Assembly: GCA_035308965.1 (NCBI GenBank)
Contig: DATGFN010000022.1
Location: forward strand, 310,001 to 374,000
Source: DASYXZ01 sp035308965
GTDB lineage: Bacteria > Acidobacteriota > Terriglobia > UBA7540
DNA: 64,000 nucleotides
Direction: 5' to 3'
In this document: positions 1 to 9,234 of the stretch, piece by piece
Position numbering within the stretch: position 1 is the first letter of the stretch
Layout: the number at the start of each line of letters is the position of its first letter
Position numbers and translations under genes: made by a program
The notes under the pieces: generated by a model
What the model saw: the letters and a program-made list of their open reading frames with translations, nothing else
What the model was told of the DNA's origin: nothing
Databases searched by the model: none

Positions 1-1611
1 GGTTTTGTCCTTTTGATCGCCTGCGCCAATGTGGCCCACATGCTGTTGGCGCGCGCCGCCGTCCGGCAGAAAGAGGTGGCAGTTCGGATCGCCCTGGGCG
101 CCGGCCGCTCGCGCGTGATATATCAATTTCTCACCGAAAGCATATTGCTGGCGTCGCTGGGCGGTGGCGCGGGCTTGCTGCTCGCCCTGTGGGGCATCCG
201 CGTGTTGGTGGCGCTCAGTCCCGCAGGGATTCCGCGGGTGGAGACCGTCGGGTTGGACGGCACCGTACTCGCCTTCATGCTGGGTGTTTCGATTCTTACC
301 GGAATCGCATTTGGCCTATTCCCGGCATGGCAAGCTTCCACGGTAAGCCTCAATGACTCGCTGAAGGAAGGAGGACGCGGCTCTACCGAAGGCATTCGCC
401 GCAACCGGCTGCGCAGCCTGCTGGTAGCCTCCGAATTTGCGTTGGCTATGATTTTACTGATCGGCGCCGGGCTTATGATCCGCAGCCTGTACGCTCTTCA
501 ATCGATCGACCCAGGATTCAATCCCCACGGCGTTCTAACGATGGTGGTATCGGTCACGGGTTCAAAGGCAGCCGAGCCTTCACGCCGCGCCACCTTTTTC
601 CGGCAGTTGCTGGAGCGCGTTCGGTCGCTTCCCGGCGTGAAGTCAGCCAGCGCCATCAATCACCTGCCTCTTGCGGGAGACTTGTGGACCAAGCCCCTGT
701 TGATTGAGGGAAGACCCATCCCGCGCCCCGGCGATGCTCCTGAGGCTGTGTACCGTGCTGTCCTGCCAGGCTATTTCAACACCATGAATATCCCCATCCT
801 CCGCGGCCGGGACGTTGCCGAAAGCGATCATTTGAACTCTCCTGGAGTCGTTGTCATCAACGAGGCATTGGCGAATCAGACGTGGCCCGGCGAAAATCCA
901 ATCGGCAAGCGCCTTGCCCTGCTGGACTCGCTTCCAAACCCTCAATGGCTCACCGTCGTCGGGGTGACGAAGAATGCCAGGCAGATCTATTGGGCGGAAC
1001 CCCCGGATATCGAAATATACCTGCCTTTGCCCCAAAGCCCTGACTACCTTGAAAGCCCACAATCCCACTTCTCCTATCTGACCTTGGTTGTTCGCGCCAG
1101 CGGCGATCCTGCGTCCCTCGCGCCCGCCATCGAAAGCGAGGTTTCGGCGCTCGACAAGGAGGTTACGGTTTCACAGGTGCAAACAATGGAGCAAGTGGTT
1201 GTAGATGCCACCGCTCAACCGCGTTTCTACCTCCTTCTGCTTGGTACATTCGCGGCTGTCGCACTGATCTTGGCCGCAGTGGGTATCTATGGCGTGATGA
1301 GCTATTCCGTTTCGCGCCGCACGCATGAAATGGGCGTTCGCATGGCGCTTGGCGCGGAGGGCGGCGATGTCCTGCGGCTGGTGGTAGGGCAAGGCATGGT
1401 CCTGGCGCTCGTCGGCGCCGGGGTCGGATTGCTAGGAGCGCTCGGCCTCACCCGCCTGATGGCCAGCCTGCTTTACGGCGTTCAACCTCACGATCCAACT
1501 ACCTTTCTGGTGGTTACCATCGTCTTATGTTTAGTGGCATTGGCGGCCAATTACCTTCCGGCCCGCCGTGCCACAAAAATCGATCCGATGGTGGCGCTGA
1601 GGTACGAGTAA
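1..1611 (+). CDS. ADOP-type FtsX/MacB-like permease, 5' partial
   Basis: The reading frame is open from base 1, so the gene starts before the window; 536 residues remain of a family that usually has 800-880. What is left covers the first FtsX permease core (charged AVRIALGAGRSRV loop after a membrane segment), a second periplasmic MacB-type domain (about residues 170-390) and a second FtsX core at the C-terminus, ending in the family tail PARRATKIDPMVALRYE. That duplicated layout without a linked ATPase is the known acidobacterial duplicated orphan permease family (TIGR03434). Such proteins sit in the inner membrane; their substrates are unknown. The next gene is a paralogue with an almost identical C-terminus, which points to tandem duplication. 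The family call is firm; the transported substrate cannot be inferred. Confidence 0.93.
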   Translation, partial: GFVLLIACANVAHMLLARAAVRQKEVAVRIALGAGRSRVIYQFLTESILLASLGGGAGLLLALWGIRVLVALSPAGIPRVETVGLDGTVLAFMLGVSILTGIAFGLFPAWQASTVSLNDSLKEGGRGSTEGIRRNRLRSLLVASEFALAMILLIGAGLMIRSLYALQSIDPGFNPHGVLTMVVSVTGSKAAEPSRRATFFRQLLERVRSLPGVKSASAINHLPLAGDLWTKPLLIEGRPIPRPGDAPEAVYRAVLPGYFNTMNIPILRGRDVAESDHLNSPGVVVINEALANQTWPGENPIGKRLALLDSLPNPQWLTVVGVTKNARQIYWAEPPDIEIYLPLPQSPDYLESPQSHFSYLTLVVRASGDPASLAPAIESEVSALDKEVTVSQVQTMEQVVVDATAQPRFYLLLLGTFAAVALILAAVGIYGVMSYSVSRRTHEMGVRMALGAEGGDVLRLVVGQGMVLALVGAGVGLLGALGLTRLMASLLYGVQPHDPTTFLVVTIVLCLVALAANYLPARRATKIDPMVALRYE

Positions 1612-1705
1612 TTGACGATTGACGATCGACGATTGAAAAACCCATGAGTTTCGCCCATCATTTTTGAGACTTTAATCCTCAATCAGGAATCGTCAATCGG
1701 CAATT
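1610..1705. repeat. Short inverted-repeat element without a gene
   Basis: The left arm (1610-1626) is built of ATTGACG units. The right arm (1689-1705) is its reverse complement with one mismatch in 17. The 62 bp between them hold no gene. The arms match those of the longer element at 4147-4600, which carries a four-helix-bundle gene, so this looks like a miniature or internally deleted relative. It lies immediately after the stop codon of the first permease. Confidence 0.75.
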
Positions 1706-1727
1706 CGCCCAAGCGCGGAGAAGCGAA

Positions 1728-4148
1728 ATGACAAATCTGATCACGGACCTCAGACATGCCTTTCGAATGCTCGCCAGGAGTCCCGGCTTTACTATTTTTG
1801 CCATCTTGATAGTCGGGCTCGGCATCGGAGCCAGCGTGACCGTCTTCAGCGTCGTGAACGCGCTCCTTTTGCGCCCGCTCCCTTTCAGCGATCCCGGCCA
1901 ACTCGTCTGGATTGCGAATGGTGGGAAGGAAGGTGATCTTTCCGGCCTGACGGTGCAAGTGGATCACTTCCTTGACTATCGCAACGACAACAAATCATTT
2001 TCCGATATGGCCGCCTATTTCGCCTTTTATGGAGTGGGTGACAACAAACTTACCGGAGACGGCGAGCCGGAGCGACTGAGCGGCGTTCCTGTTTCCCAGA
2101 ATTTTTTCCAGCTACTCGGCGTCCAGCCGCAGTTTGGCAGATTATTCGCCGATGACGAGTGCAAGTGGAATGGGCCGAAAGCCGTACTGCTGAGTTACGG
2201 TTTTTGGAAGAGACGCTTTGCTTCCAACCCCGGCATCGTCGGCCGAAGCCTCACGTTGAATGATGCACCTTACACCGTAGTGGGCGTCCTCCCGCCCTCG
2301 TTCGATTTTGCCAACGTCTTTGCTCCTGGCAGCCACTTTGATCTCTATTTCCCCTTTCCGCTTTCTCAGGAAACCAATCGCTGGGGAAACACTTTAGCGA
2401 TTGTCGGGCGTTTGAGAGCGGGTGCAACGCTTGCAGCCGCGCAGGCGGAGGCGGCTATACTCGGCCCACAAATTCGGAACCAACATCCCGAGCGCAACGG
2501 ATTTCAGCCCCGATTAAGCCTGCTGAAAGACTACGTGAGCGCCCGCCTTCGAGCGGCGCTGGTTGTGCTGGCCTGCGCCGTGGGCGTGGTGATGCTGATC
2601 GTCTGCGCCAATCTTTCCAACTTGTTGTTGGCGCGCACCGCGGCGCGGCAAAAAGAGATGGCCATCCGCGCCGCGCTCGGCGCCGGGCAATGGCGACTTA
2701 TGCGCCAGATGCTGACGGAGAGCCTTCTGCTTTCTCTTTGCGGCGCCTTACTCGGAGTAATTCTTGCATTCGCCGGGACTCGTGTGTTGGCGCACCTGAA
2801 CTCCATGAGCATTCCGCTCCTGGCCAGCGTGAAGGTGGATATCAAAGCACTTGGGTTCACCCTCATGATCGCCTTGCTGACCGGACTTATTTTCGGCCTG
2901 GCGCCGGCCCTTCACGCGCCCGGCGTCGCCCTCAACGATTCCTTGAAGGACACAAATCGTGGATCGAGCGGCGGCAAGAAGCATGCGTGGATTCGCAGCG
3001 TTCTGGTTGTATCCGAAATCGCTTTTGCTTGCGTGCTTCTGGTGGGCGCGGGACTTCTCATTCGAAGCTTCATTGCCGTGCTGGACGTGAACCTCGGGTT
3101 CCAGCCTGAAAGAGCCGGATCGCTGCGCGTCGACCCGAGTTCGCAGTACTCCACGCAGGAGCAGCGCAACGCTTATTTCAACGAAGTGCTGCGCCGCGTC
3201 AGAGCGGCGCCCGGAATTGAAGGTGCGGGCTTGACAGACAACCTGCCCCTTGGCGCCAATCGAAACTGGGGTACGGGAGCCAAAGGGCAGGTTTACCCGA
3301 AGGATCAGTATCCTGAAGCCTTTCCCCGGATGGTGAGCGACGGTTACATCGGCGCCATGGGAATTTCCTTAAAAGCCGGCCGCGATTTTACTGAGGCGGA
3401 CAGTCTAACCGGCCAGCCCGTCATCATCATTAACGAAACGCTGGCGCGAAGGCTCTGGCCGGGGCAGAATCCAATTGGCCAGACCATCGTGGGGGATTGT
3501 GGCGCCGAACGGCAGGTGGTGGGCGTGGTTGGCGACGTCAGGCACATCGCGCTCGAACAAAGCTCAGGTAATGAGATGTATATTCCGATTCGCCAGTGTG
3601 GGGACCAGTGGTCGGTCAACCTGGTGGTGCGTTCCACCTTGCCCCCAGCCGCAATGGCTTCGGCCGTCCGCGACGTCCTCAAGCCGCTAGACCCGAACCT
3701 GCCCGCCAACGAGTTTCGGCCTCTGGAGATATTGGTGGACAAAGCGGTCTCGCCTCGCCGCTTCGTACTGATCCTGCTCTCGGGATTTTCCGCCTTCGCG
3801 CTGATTCTCGCCTCCCTTGGAATCTACGCAGTGATTTCTTATTCCGTCAATCAACGAACCCAGGAATTTGGCATTCGTATGGCGCTGGGCGCCGAGTCCC
3901 ACGATGTGCTGCGTCTTGTATTGGGGAAGGGAATGATTCTCGCTCTGGCGGGCGCCGCAGCAGGGCTGATGGGGGCCTTGGCCCTCAGCCGCTTGATGAC
4001 CAGCATGCTCTACGGTGTCCAGCCCAATGATTTTGCAACCTTTGTGGTCGTATTGTTCGTATTGGGTTGTGTGGCCCTGGCGGCCAATTACATCCCGGCC
4101 CGCCGCGCCACAAGAATCGATCCGATGGTGGCGTTGAGATACGAGTAA
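1728..4148 (+). CDS. ADOP-type duplicated orphan permease
   Basis: A full-length 806-residue member of the acidobacterial duplicated orphan permease family. Residues about 15-45 form the first membrane segment (FTIFAILIVGLGIGASVTVF), followed by a MacB-type periplasmic domain to about 250. A first FtsX core lies at about 275-400, a second periplasmic domain at about 430-640 and a second FtsX core at about 685-800, ending PARRATRIDPMVALRYE. The ATG is preceded by GGAG at 1717-1720, seven bases upstream. No ABC ATPase gene is nearby, as is usual for this family. It is a close paralogue of the genes on either side. Function is inner-membrane and probably linked to export or envelope mechanics, but the substrate is unknown. 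Confidence 0.95.
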   Translation: MTNLITDLRHAFRMLARSPGFTIFAILIVGLGIGASVTVFSVVNALLLRPLPFSDPGQLVWIANGGKEGDLSGLTVQVDHFLDYRNDNKSFSDMAAYFAFYGVGDNKLTGDGEPERLSGVPVSQNFFQLLGVQPQFGRLFADDECKWNGPKAVLLSYGFWKRRFASNPGIVGRSLTLNDAPYTVVGVLPPSFDFANVFAPGSHFDLYFPFPLSQETNRWGNTLAIVGRLRAGATLAAAQAEAAILGPQIRNQHPERNGFQPRLSLLKDYVSARLRAALVVLACAVGVVMLIVCANLSNLLLARTAARQKEMAIRAALGAGQWRLMRQMLTESLLLSLCGALLGVILAFAGTRVLAHLNSMSIPLLASVKVDIKALGFTLMIALLTGLIFGLAPALHAPGVALNDSLKDTNRGSSGGKKHAWIRSVLVVSEIAFACVLLVGAGLLIRSFIAVLDVNLGFQPERAGSLRVDPSSQYSTQEQRNAYFNEVLRRVRAAPGIEGAGLTDNLPLGANRNWGTGAKGQVYPKDQYPEAFPRMVSDGYIGAMGISLKAGRDFTEADSLTGQPVIIINETLARRLWPGQNPIGQTIVGDCGAERQVVGVVGDVRHIALEQSSGNEMYIPIRQCGDQWSVNLVVRSTLPPAAMASAVRDVLKPLDPNLPANEFRPLEILVDKAVSPRRFVLILLSGFSAFALILASLGIYAVISYSVNQRTQEFGIRMALGAESHDVLRLVLGKGMILALAGAAAGLMGALALSRLMTSMLYGVQPNDFATFVVVLFVLGCVALAANYIPARRATRIDPMVALRYE

Positions 4149-4600
4149 TTGACGATTTTCGATTGACGATTGCCGATTGAAAAACGTATTGGGGGGATTT
4201 CGAGTTGACCGCCGAAGAACTCAAGGCCCGAACGAAGGCGCTTGCTCTACGCGTCATGAAGCTTGTGGACGCGATGCCGCGTGGTATGGCAGGGCAGGTT
4301 ATAGCAAGACAACTCTTGCGTTCCGCGACTTCGGTGGGAGCAAATTACCGGGGTGCTTGTCGTGCTCAATCCCGAGCTGACTTTAGCGCCAAGCTCTCAA
4401 TCGTTGTCGAGGAGGCCGATGAAAATCTTTATTGGCTGGAACTACTGGAGGAATCGGGCATGATCAAACCAGAACGATTGAAGGATCTAGTCAGTGAAGC
4501 AAACGAATTGTTGGCAATTGTCATTGCCTCACGGAAAACGGCAAAGCGGATTACTTAGAAACCGAAACTCGTTCCTGTTTTCAATCGTCAATCGTCAATT
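4147..4600. repeat. Inverted-repeat element carrying the four-helix-bundle gene
   Basis: The left arm (4147-4180) and right arm (4578-4600) are inverted copies of the ATTGACG-unit repeat also seen at 1610-1705. They enclose a single gene (4205-4558). The element begins at the last bases of the upstream permease stop and ends just before the ribosome-binding site of the downstream permease. A gene boxed by long inverted arms, with a geneless copy about 2.5 kb away, suggests a mobile or once-mobile unit. Four-helix-bundle proteins of this kind are known from intervening sequences in 23S rRNA genes, which makes an element origin plausible. Confidence 0.7.
4205..4558 (+). CDS. Four-helix-bundle protein (S23/IVS type)
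   Basis: 117 residues, predicted almost wholly helical. Features typical of the S23-like four-helix-bundle family (TIGR02436) include MKLVDAMP near the start, QLLRSATSVGANYRGACRAQ in the middle and the ESGMIKPERLKDLVSEANEL region near the end. The only start in the open frame is a TTG at 4205, preceded by a run of six G at 4191-4196, so the start is probable rather than certain. The gene sits between two inverted repeat arms inside an array of permease genes, with no functional link to them. Family members occur inside 23S rRNA intervening sequences and as free genes; their role is unclear. Confidence 0.85.
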   Translation: MTAEELKARTKALALRVMKLVDAMPRGMAGQVIARQLLRSATSVGANYRGACRAQSRADFSAKLSIVVEEADENLYWLELLEESGMIKPERLKDLVSEANELLAIVIASRKTAKRIT

Positions 4601-4622
4601 CTCTAAGGTGCGGAGATTTAAA

Positions 4623-7145
4623 ATGACACACCTAATCACGGACATCAGGCAAGGCTTTCGAGCACTTGCCAAAGCTCCTGCCTTCACTGGTGTCGCGGTG
4701 CTTACGGTGGCGCTTGGTATTGGCGCCAACACCGCCATTTTCACTTTGGTCCATGCGGTGATGCTCAAGTCCTTGCCCGTATCAAATCCCAAGCAACTCT
4801 TTCGCCTCGGCAATGACGACAATTGCTGCGTGATTGGCGGGATGCAGGACAACTGGGGCATTTATTCCTATAACCTGTATCAACAATTCCGCGATCACAC
4901 GCCGGAATTCAGCGAGATGGCCGCCTTCCAGGCCGGTCTGCAAAATCTTAGTGTGCGGCGCGGGGTTACGACGGGCGCGGCCGAACCTTATGTGGGCGAA
5001 TTCGTCTCCGGGAATTACTTTAACATGTTTGGCATCGGCGCTTTTGCCGGACGAACCATTTCTCCTGAAGACGACAAGCCCAATGCCGCGCCGGTGCTGG
5101 TGATGAGCTACAGGACCTGGCAGCATCATTTTGGGCTCGACCCGACGGTGATCGGCGGCTCTTTTATTGTCGATAACGTGCCTTACACCGTGGCCGGCAT
5201 CGCGCCACCCGGTTTTTTCGGAGACACCTTGCGGCCCGACCCGCCCGACTTCTGGCTCCCTCTGGCCACCGAGCCAACCGTCGATGGCAAGGATGGGTTG
5301 CTGAACCGCGCTGACTCCCACTGGCTTTATATCATCGGGCGAATGAACGATGGCACGCAGTCCGCGCGTGTTCAATCTCAAGTCAACGCGCAGCTTCAGA
5401 ATTGGCTCACTGCCCAACCGGACCTTGACGCTCACGACCGCGCCGCGATCCCCAAGCAGCACATTATTGTTTCACCGGCCGGCGGCGGGGTAGCGAACCT
5501 CGAAGGAGACTACAAAATCGGCCTTCGACTGCTCATGGCCGTCTCGGGCCTGGTGCTTTTGATCGCCTGCGCCAACATTGCCAATCTGTTGCTGGCTCGC
5601 GGCGCCTCCGCGCGCGTGCAGATGGCCATCCGCGTGGCGCTCGGCGCGCCTCGCCGGCGCTTGATCCGCCAGGTACTTACTGAGAGTGTGTTGCTTGCCG
5701 TCCTTGGCGGCGTGGCCGGAGTTTTTGTCGCCTTTGCCGGGACGCGCACCATTCTGGCGCTTGCGTTCCGGGGCGCGAATTATGTTCCCATCAGGGCCAC
5801 ACCGTCATGGCCGGTGCTTGGCTTTGCTTTCTTATTGTCATTGATTACCGGAATCGTTTTTGGCGTCGCGCCTGCATGGATAACTTCGCACGCCAATCCC
5901 ATTGAAGCGCTGCGCGGAGCAGGGCGTTCCACGCGCGACCGTTCGTCGCTGCCGCGCAGAGCCCTGGTGGTTTTGCAGGTGGCCCTCTCCGCCATCCTTC
6001 TAATCGGAGCTGGCCTGCTCACCGAAAGCCTGCGCCATCTTGAAAATCAAAATTATGGATTCGAACCCCAAGGCCGGATAGTGGTGAGGGTCAATCCCAT
6101 CCTAGACCCAAACGCGCCCGAAAAAATTTACGGACTCTACCAAAAACTCGAGCAACGCCTGCCTCAAATTCCAGGAGTGCTGAGCGCCAGCTTCTCCCTA
6201 TACAGTCCGATGCGCGGGGACAATTGGTCCATGGGCATTCACATTGAAGGCCATCCACCCGATGAGCGGATCAGCGCCTCATGGGATCGCGTCAGCCCGC
6301 ACTACTTCGAGACAATCGGGACGCGATTGCTGCGCGGCCGCGTGATCGGCGATGAGGATACGCCCGCCACACGCCAGGTCGCCGTAATCAATGAAACTTT
6401 CGCCCGCAAATTCTTTCCAAAAGAAGACCCCATCGGCAAACGCTTTGGCATGGGAGATGCGAAGAACAGCGGGGATTATGAGGTTGTGGGCGTCGTGGAG
6501 GATGCGAAATATCAGAGCGCGCGCGAGCCGGCTTACGCGACGTTTTTCCTGCCCTTCGGGCAAATGGCGAAAGATCCCAAGCTATCCTGGCTGATCTATT
6601 CCGAGGAGCTTGGCGACATCGAGTTGCACGTGGCCGGACATCCGGAGAATTTGGAATCCACCATGCGGCGAACACTCGCCGACATTGATCCCAACCTCAC
6701 CGTTCTCAACGTGGTGAGCTTGACCGAGCAGATCAGCCGCAATTTCAATCAAGAGCGCCTGATCACGCGGCTTACTGAGCTATTCGGCCTTCTTGCGCTT
6801 ATCCTCGCCTGCGTGGGGCTTTATGGAGTTACGTCTTACACCGTCAGCCGGCGCACCAACGAGATTGGCATCCGCATGGCGCTGGGGGCGGAGCGTGGAA
6901 ATGTGGTTTCCTTGGTGCTTAAGGGCGCCATCTGGCAGCTCGCGCTCGGCCTCGTCATCGGCATTCCGGCCACCCTGGCGGCGGGCCGCGCCCTTGCCAG
7001 CCAACTCTACGGGGTGAAGAGCTATGATCCGCTCATCATAGGCTCGGCCGCGCTCGTGCTTGCCCTGTGCACGCTTGCCGCCGCGTTTATCCCCGCGCGC
7101 CGAGCCGCTTCCATCAACCCTATAGTGGCGTTGCGGTTTGAGTGA
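4623..7145 (+). CDS. ADOP-type duplicated orphan permease
   Basis: An 840-residue orphan permease. I chose the ATG at 4623 because it follows a GGTGCGGAG ribosome-binding region and gives the family's usual N-terminus (MTHLITDIRQGFRALAKAPA); the open frame extends 43 codons further upstream into the neighbouring repeat arm. Domain order is the same as in the gene at 1728: membrane segment, MacB-type periplasmic domain, FtsX core near residues 300-430, second periplasmic domain, second FtsX core, and the tail PARRAASINPIVALRFE. It is more diverged from the other two permeases than they are from each other. It is an inner-membrane protein with no linked ATPase and an unknown substrate. Confidence 0.94.
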   Translation: MTHLITDIRQGFRALAKAPAFTGVAVLTVALGIGANTAIFTLVHAVMLKSLPVSNPKQLFRLGNDDNCCVIGGMQDNWGIYSYNLYQQFRDHTPEFSEMAAFQAGLQNLSVRRGVTTGAAEPYVGEFVSGNYFNMFGIGAFAGRTISPEDDKPNAAPVLVMSYRTWQHHFGLDPTVIGGSFIVDNVPYTVAGIAPPGFFGDTLRPDPPDFWLPLATEPTVDGKDGLLNRADSHWLYIIGRMNDGTQSARVQSQVNAQLQNWLTAQPDLDAHDRAAIPKQHIIVSPAGGGVANLEGDYKIGLRLLMAVSGLVLLIACANIANLLLARGASARVQMAIRVALGAPRRRLIRQVLTESVLLAVLGGVAGVFVAFAGTRTILALAFRGANYVPIRATPSWPVLGFAFLLSLITGIVFGVAPAWITSHANPIEALRGAGRSTRDRSSLPRRALVVLQVALSAILLIGAGLLTESLRHLENQNYGFEPQGRIVVRVNPILDPNAPEKIYGLYQKLEQRLPQIPGVLSASFSLYSPMRGDNWSMGIHIEGHPPDERISASWDRVSPHYFETIGTRLLRGRVIGDEDTPATRQVAVINETFARKFFPKEDPIGKRFGMGDAKNSGDYEVVGVVEDAKYQSAREPAYATFFLPFGQMAKDPKLSWLIYSEELGDIELHVAGHPENLESTMRRTLADIDPNLTVLNVVSLTEQISRNFNQERLITRLTELFGLLALILACVGLYGVTSYTVSRRTNEIGIRMALGAERGNVVSLVLKGAIWQLALGLVIGIPATLAAGRALASQLYGVKSYDPLIIGSAALVLALCTLAAAFIPARRAASINPIVALRFE

Positions 7146-7396
7146 GCGCTCGGAGCCCGTTGGCCGCGCCGAAGTACAATCCAGGGCTGTATGACTCCCG
7201 ATGCATCAGGGCTCCAGCCCGCCCACAACCCGATACTTTATACGAGCTCACCCAGGCGGTGACGAATGTCCCAACGATGGATTCTCCCACTTCGATACGG
7301 CTTTCAGGTTCGATGCCGCTCGTCGATTAACAATAACTTTGCGCTTGAATCCCTTCCATGCAATAACTTCCCCAAATTCCGATAGCAAGGCGCGAT

Positions 7397-7425
7397 TTGA
7401 CTAGTCTCATAAGACCTGCTATAAG
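7397..7425 (+). promoter_or_regulatory. Sigma70-type promoter of the TPR-yvcK pair
   Basis: TTGACT (7397-7402) and TATAAG (7420-7425) are separated by exactly 17 bp, about 90 bases upstream of the TPR gene. The rest of the 372 bp gap 7146-7517 shows no gene. Confidence 0.6.
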
Positions 7426-7517
7426 AGGTATTGCAGGGTTCGAACTTAGGGGGCTAACAAGTCCAGGTGCTGGTCCTAAGTTGCTGAAATGTAATGAGTT
7501 AGTCTTGGGAGGGACGG

Positions 7518-8195
7518 ATGCAAGCTTCTTCTCGCAAGGGTCGGGTCCGGCGCGCTCGATCTGCCGCCAACAATGGCAATGGCGCAGGGCGCCTTCACGC
7601 TCGGAGCCGCGCCGCGTCCAAAGCCGCGCCACGCCATGTGACGCCAGCGGCCTCGGCCAGCGGCAAACGGGCTCCGGCCATCACGGAGATGGACCGAAGC
7701 GATCCGCAGTTCAAGGCGGCGCTCAAATCCTTCAGCGCCGCCGCACGATACTTCCAAAAACAGGACTACGGAAAGGCTCATGATCTTTTTGAAAAAGTTG
7801 CTGCCAGCGCTGCACGCGATCTGGCAGAGAGAGCGCGGGTCCATTTGGTCCTGTGCGGACAAAAATTGGGACGGCCAGGCCCGGCGCCCAAGACCGCTTC
7901 TGACAATTACGACTTGGGAGTGGCGAAGTTGAACGCACGCGATCTGGGACAAGCCATCGATTTCCTAAACAAGGCGGATAAAGCCAATCCTCACGGCGAG
8001 CACATCCAATACGCCCTGGCCGCAGCTCATGCGATCCAAGGCAACATCGAAGCCGCGCTTGAGCACCTGAAAGACGCCATTGCTCTCCGTTCCGGAAACC
8101 GCTACCAGGCTCGATACGATGATGACTTCCAATCATTGACAGCCGACCCTCGTTTTCAGCGCCTCGTTTCCCCGGGAGACGGACAAAAATCCTGA
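7518..8195 (+). CDS. TPR-repeat protein upstream of yvcK
   Basis: 225 residues. The first 60 are basic and low in complexity (many Arg, Ala, Ser), with no clear signal peptide. Residues about 65-215 form helical pairs of tetratricopeptide type: FKAALKSFSAAARYFQKQDY, then NYDLGVAKLNARDLGQAIDF and YALAAAHAIQGNIEAALEH. The C-terminal RYDDDFQSLTADPRFQRLV is a common ending for TPR proteins. The ATG follows GGGAGGGACGG. The gene lies 58 bp before yvcK on the same strand and probably shares its promoter at 7397. TPRs mediate protein-protein contact; the partner is unknown. Confidence 0.85.
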   Translation: MQASSRKGRVRRARSAANNGNGAGRLHARSRAASKAAPRHVTPAASASGKRAPAITEMDRSDPQFKAALKSFSAAARYFQKQDYGKAHDLFEKVAASAARDLAERARVHLVLCGQKLGRPGPAPKTASDNYDLGVAKLNARDLGQAIDFLNKADKANPHGEHIQYALAAAHAIQGNIEAALEHLKDAIALRSGNRYQARYDDDFQSLTADPRFQRLVSPGDGQKS

Positions 8196-8253
8196 CATCC
8201 TCCTGCGGCGCGGGCTGGTGGACGATATAACCTCTGGTGGGCAAGACGGGGCT

Positions 8254-9234
8254 ATGAAAGTAGTCAGCATCGGGGGAGGAACGGGCCTATCCGCCCTATT
8301 AAGAGGGCTCAAGCTTCACGTCGCCGAGCCTTCGCGCCGTGGTCGCTTTAGAGCCACCATTTCCCGCCTCACTGCGGTCGTGACCGTCACGGACGAAGGC
8401 GGCAGTTCCGGCCGTCTGCGCCGCGAGTTCCAGATTCTTCCTCCCGGCGACATTCGAAATTGCATGGTGGCGCTGGCTGAAGATGAGAAGCTCTTCACCC
8501 GCCTTTTTAACTACCGGTTCACCAATGGGAGAGGCCTCACAGGCCACAGTTTCGGCAATCTGTTTCTTGCCGCCCTCACCGAGCTTACCCACGATTTTGC
8601 CAAGGCAGTGCGCGTCTCAAGTGAAGTGCTGGCCATTCGCGGAGAGATTTTTCCCTCCACGCTTTCTGACGTGCGGCTCAAGGCTCGCCTTCAGGATGGC
8701 CGCATTATCGCAGGCGAGTCTGACATCACGAAAACGCGCGTGCCTATTCGCCGTTTGCAGATCGTCCCCGGGCGTTGCCGCCCCTTGCCGGAAACGCTCG
8801 CCGCGCTGGAAGAAGCTGACCTCATCACTTTGGGCCCGGGCTCACTATATACCTCGCTGATCCCGAATTTGCTGGTGCGCGGAATCCCCGACCAGATCAT
8901 GCGCTCCAAAGCGCTCAAGGTATACATCGCGAATCTGATGACCCAGCCCGGCGAAACGCGCCGCTACACGGCTGCGGACCACGTGCGCGCTCTGAATGAC
9001 CACGCCGGTGGAGTCCTCTTTGATCGCGTGGTGCTGAATACCCAACCCATTTCGCCGGCCATGCGCAAGCGGTATCGGGCGCAGGAGGCGGAACCCGTAG
9101 TCATCGACCTGCACGAGATCCGCGCCCTGGGCGTGGAACCGCTCTGCGCCGACCTGCTTGATGAGCATCGGGTCGCCCGACACAATTCCCCGCGCCTTGC
9201 CCAACTCTTGCTCGACTTGGCCTCAAAACCTTGA
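8254..9234 (+). CDS. yvcK: YvcK family UDP-sugar-binding protein (gluconeogenesis factor)
   Basis: 326 residues from the ATG at 8254; an in-frame GTG at 8218 would add 12 residues that do not fit the family. The N-terminus MKVVSIGGGTGLSALLRGLK is the hallmark dinucleotide-like binding loop of the CofD/YvcK fold. Further family motifs follow: VTDEGGSSGRLR, the PPGDIRNCMVAL segment, GHSFGNLFLAAL and DLITLGPGSLYTSLIPNLLV. In Bacillus subtilis YvcK binds UDP-GlcNAc and is needed for growth and cell shape on gluconeogenic carbon. Bacillus has rapZ (yvcJ) as a neighbour; here the only partner is a TPR gene. Confidence 0.95.
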   Translation: MKVVSIGGGTGLSALLRGLKLHVAEPSRRGRFRATISRLTAVVTVTDEGGSSGRLRREFQILPPGDIRNCMVALAEDEKLFTRLFNYRFTNGRGLTGHSFGNLFLAALTELTHDFAKAVRVSSEVLAIRGEIFPSTLSDVRLKARLQDGRIIAGESDITKTRVPIRRLQIVPGRCRPLPETLAALEEADLITLGPGSLYTSLIPNLLVRGIPDQIMRSKALKVYIANLMTQPGETRRYTAADHVRALNDHAGGVLFDRVVLNTQPISPAMRKRYRAQEAEPVVIDLHEIRALGVEPLCADLLDEHRVARHNSPRLAQLLLDLASKP

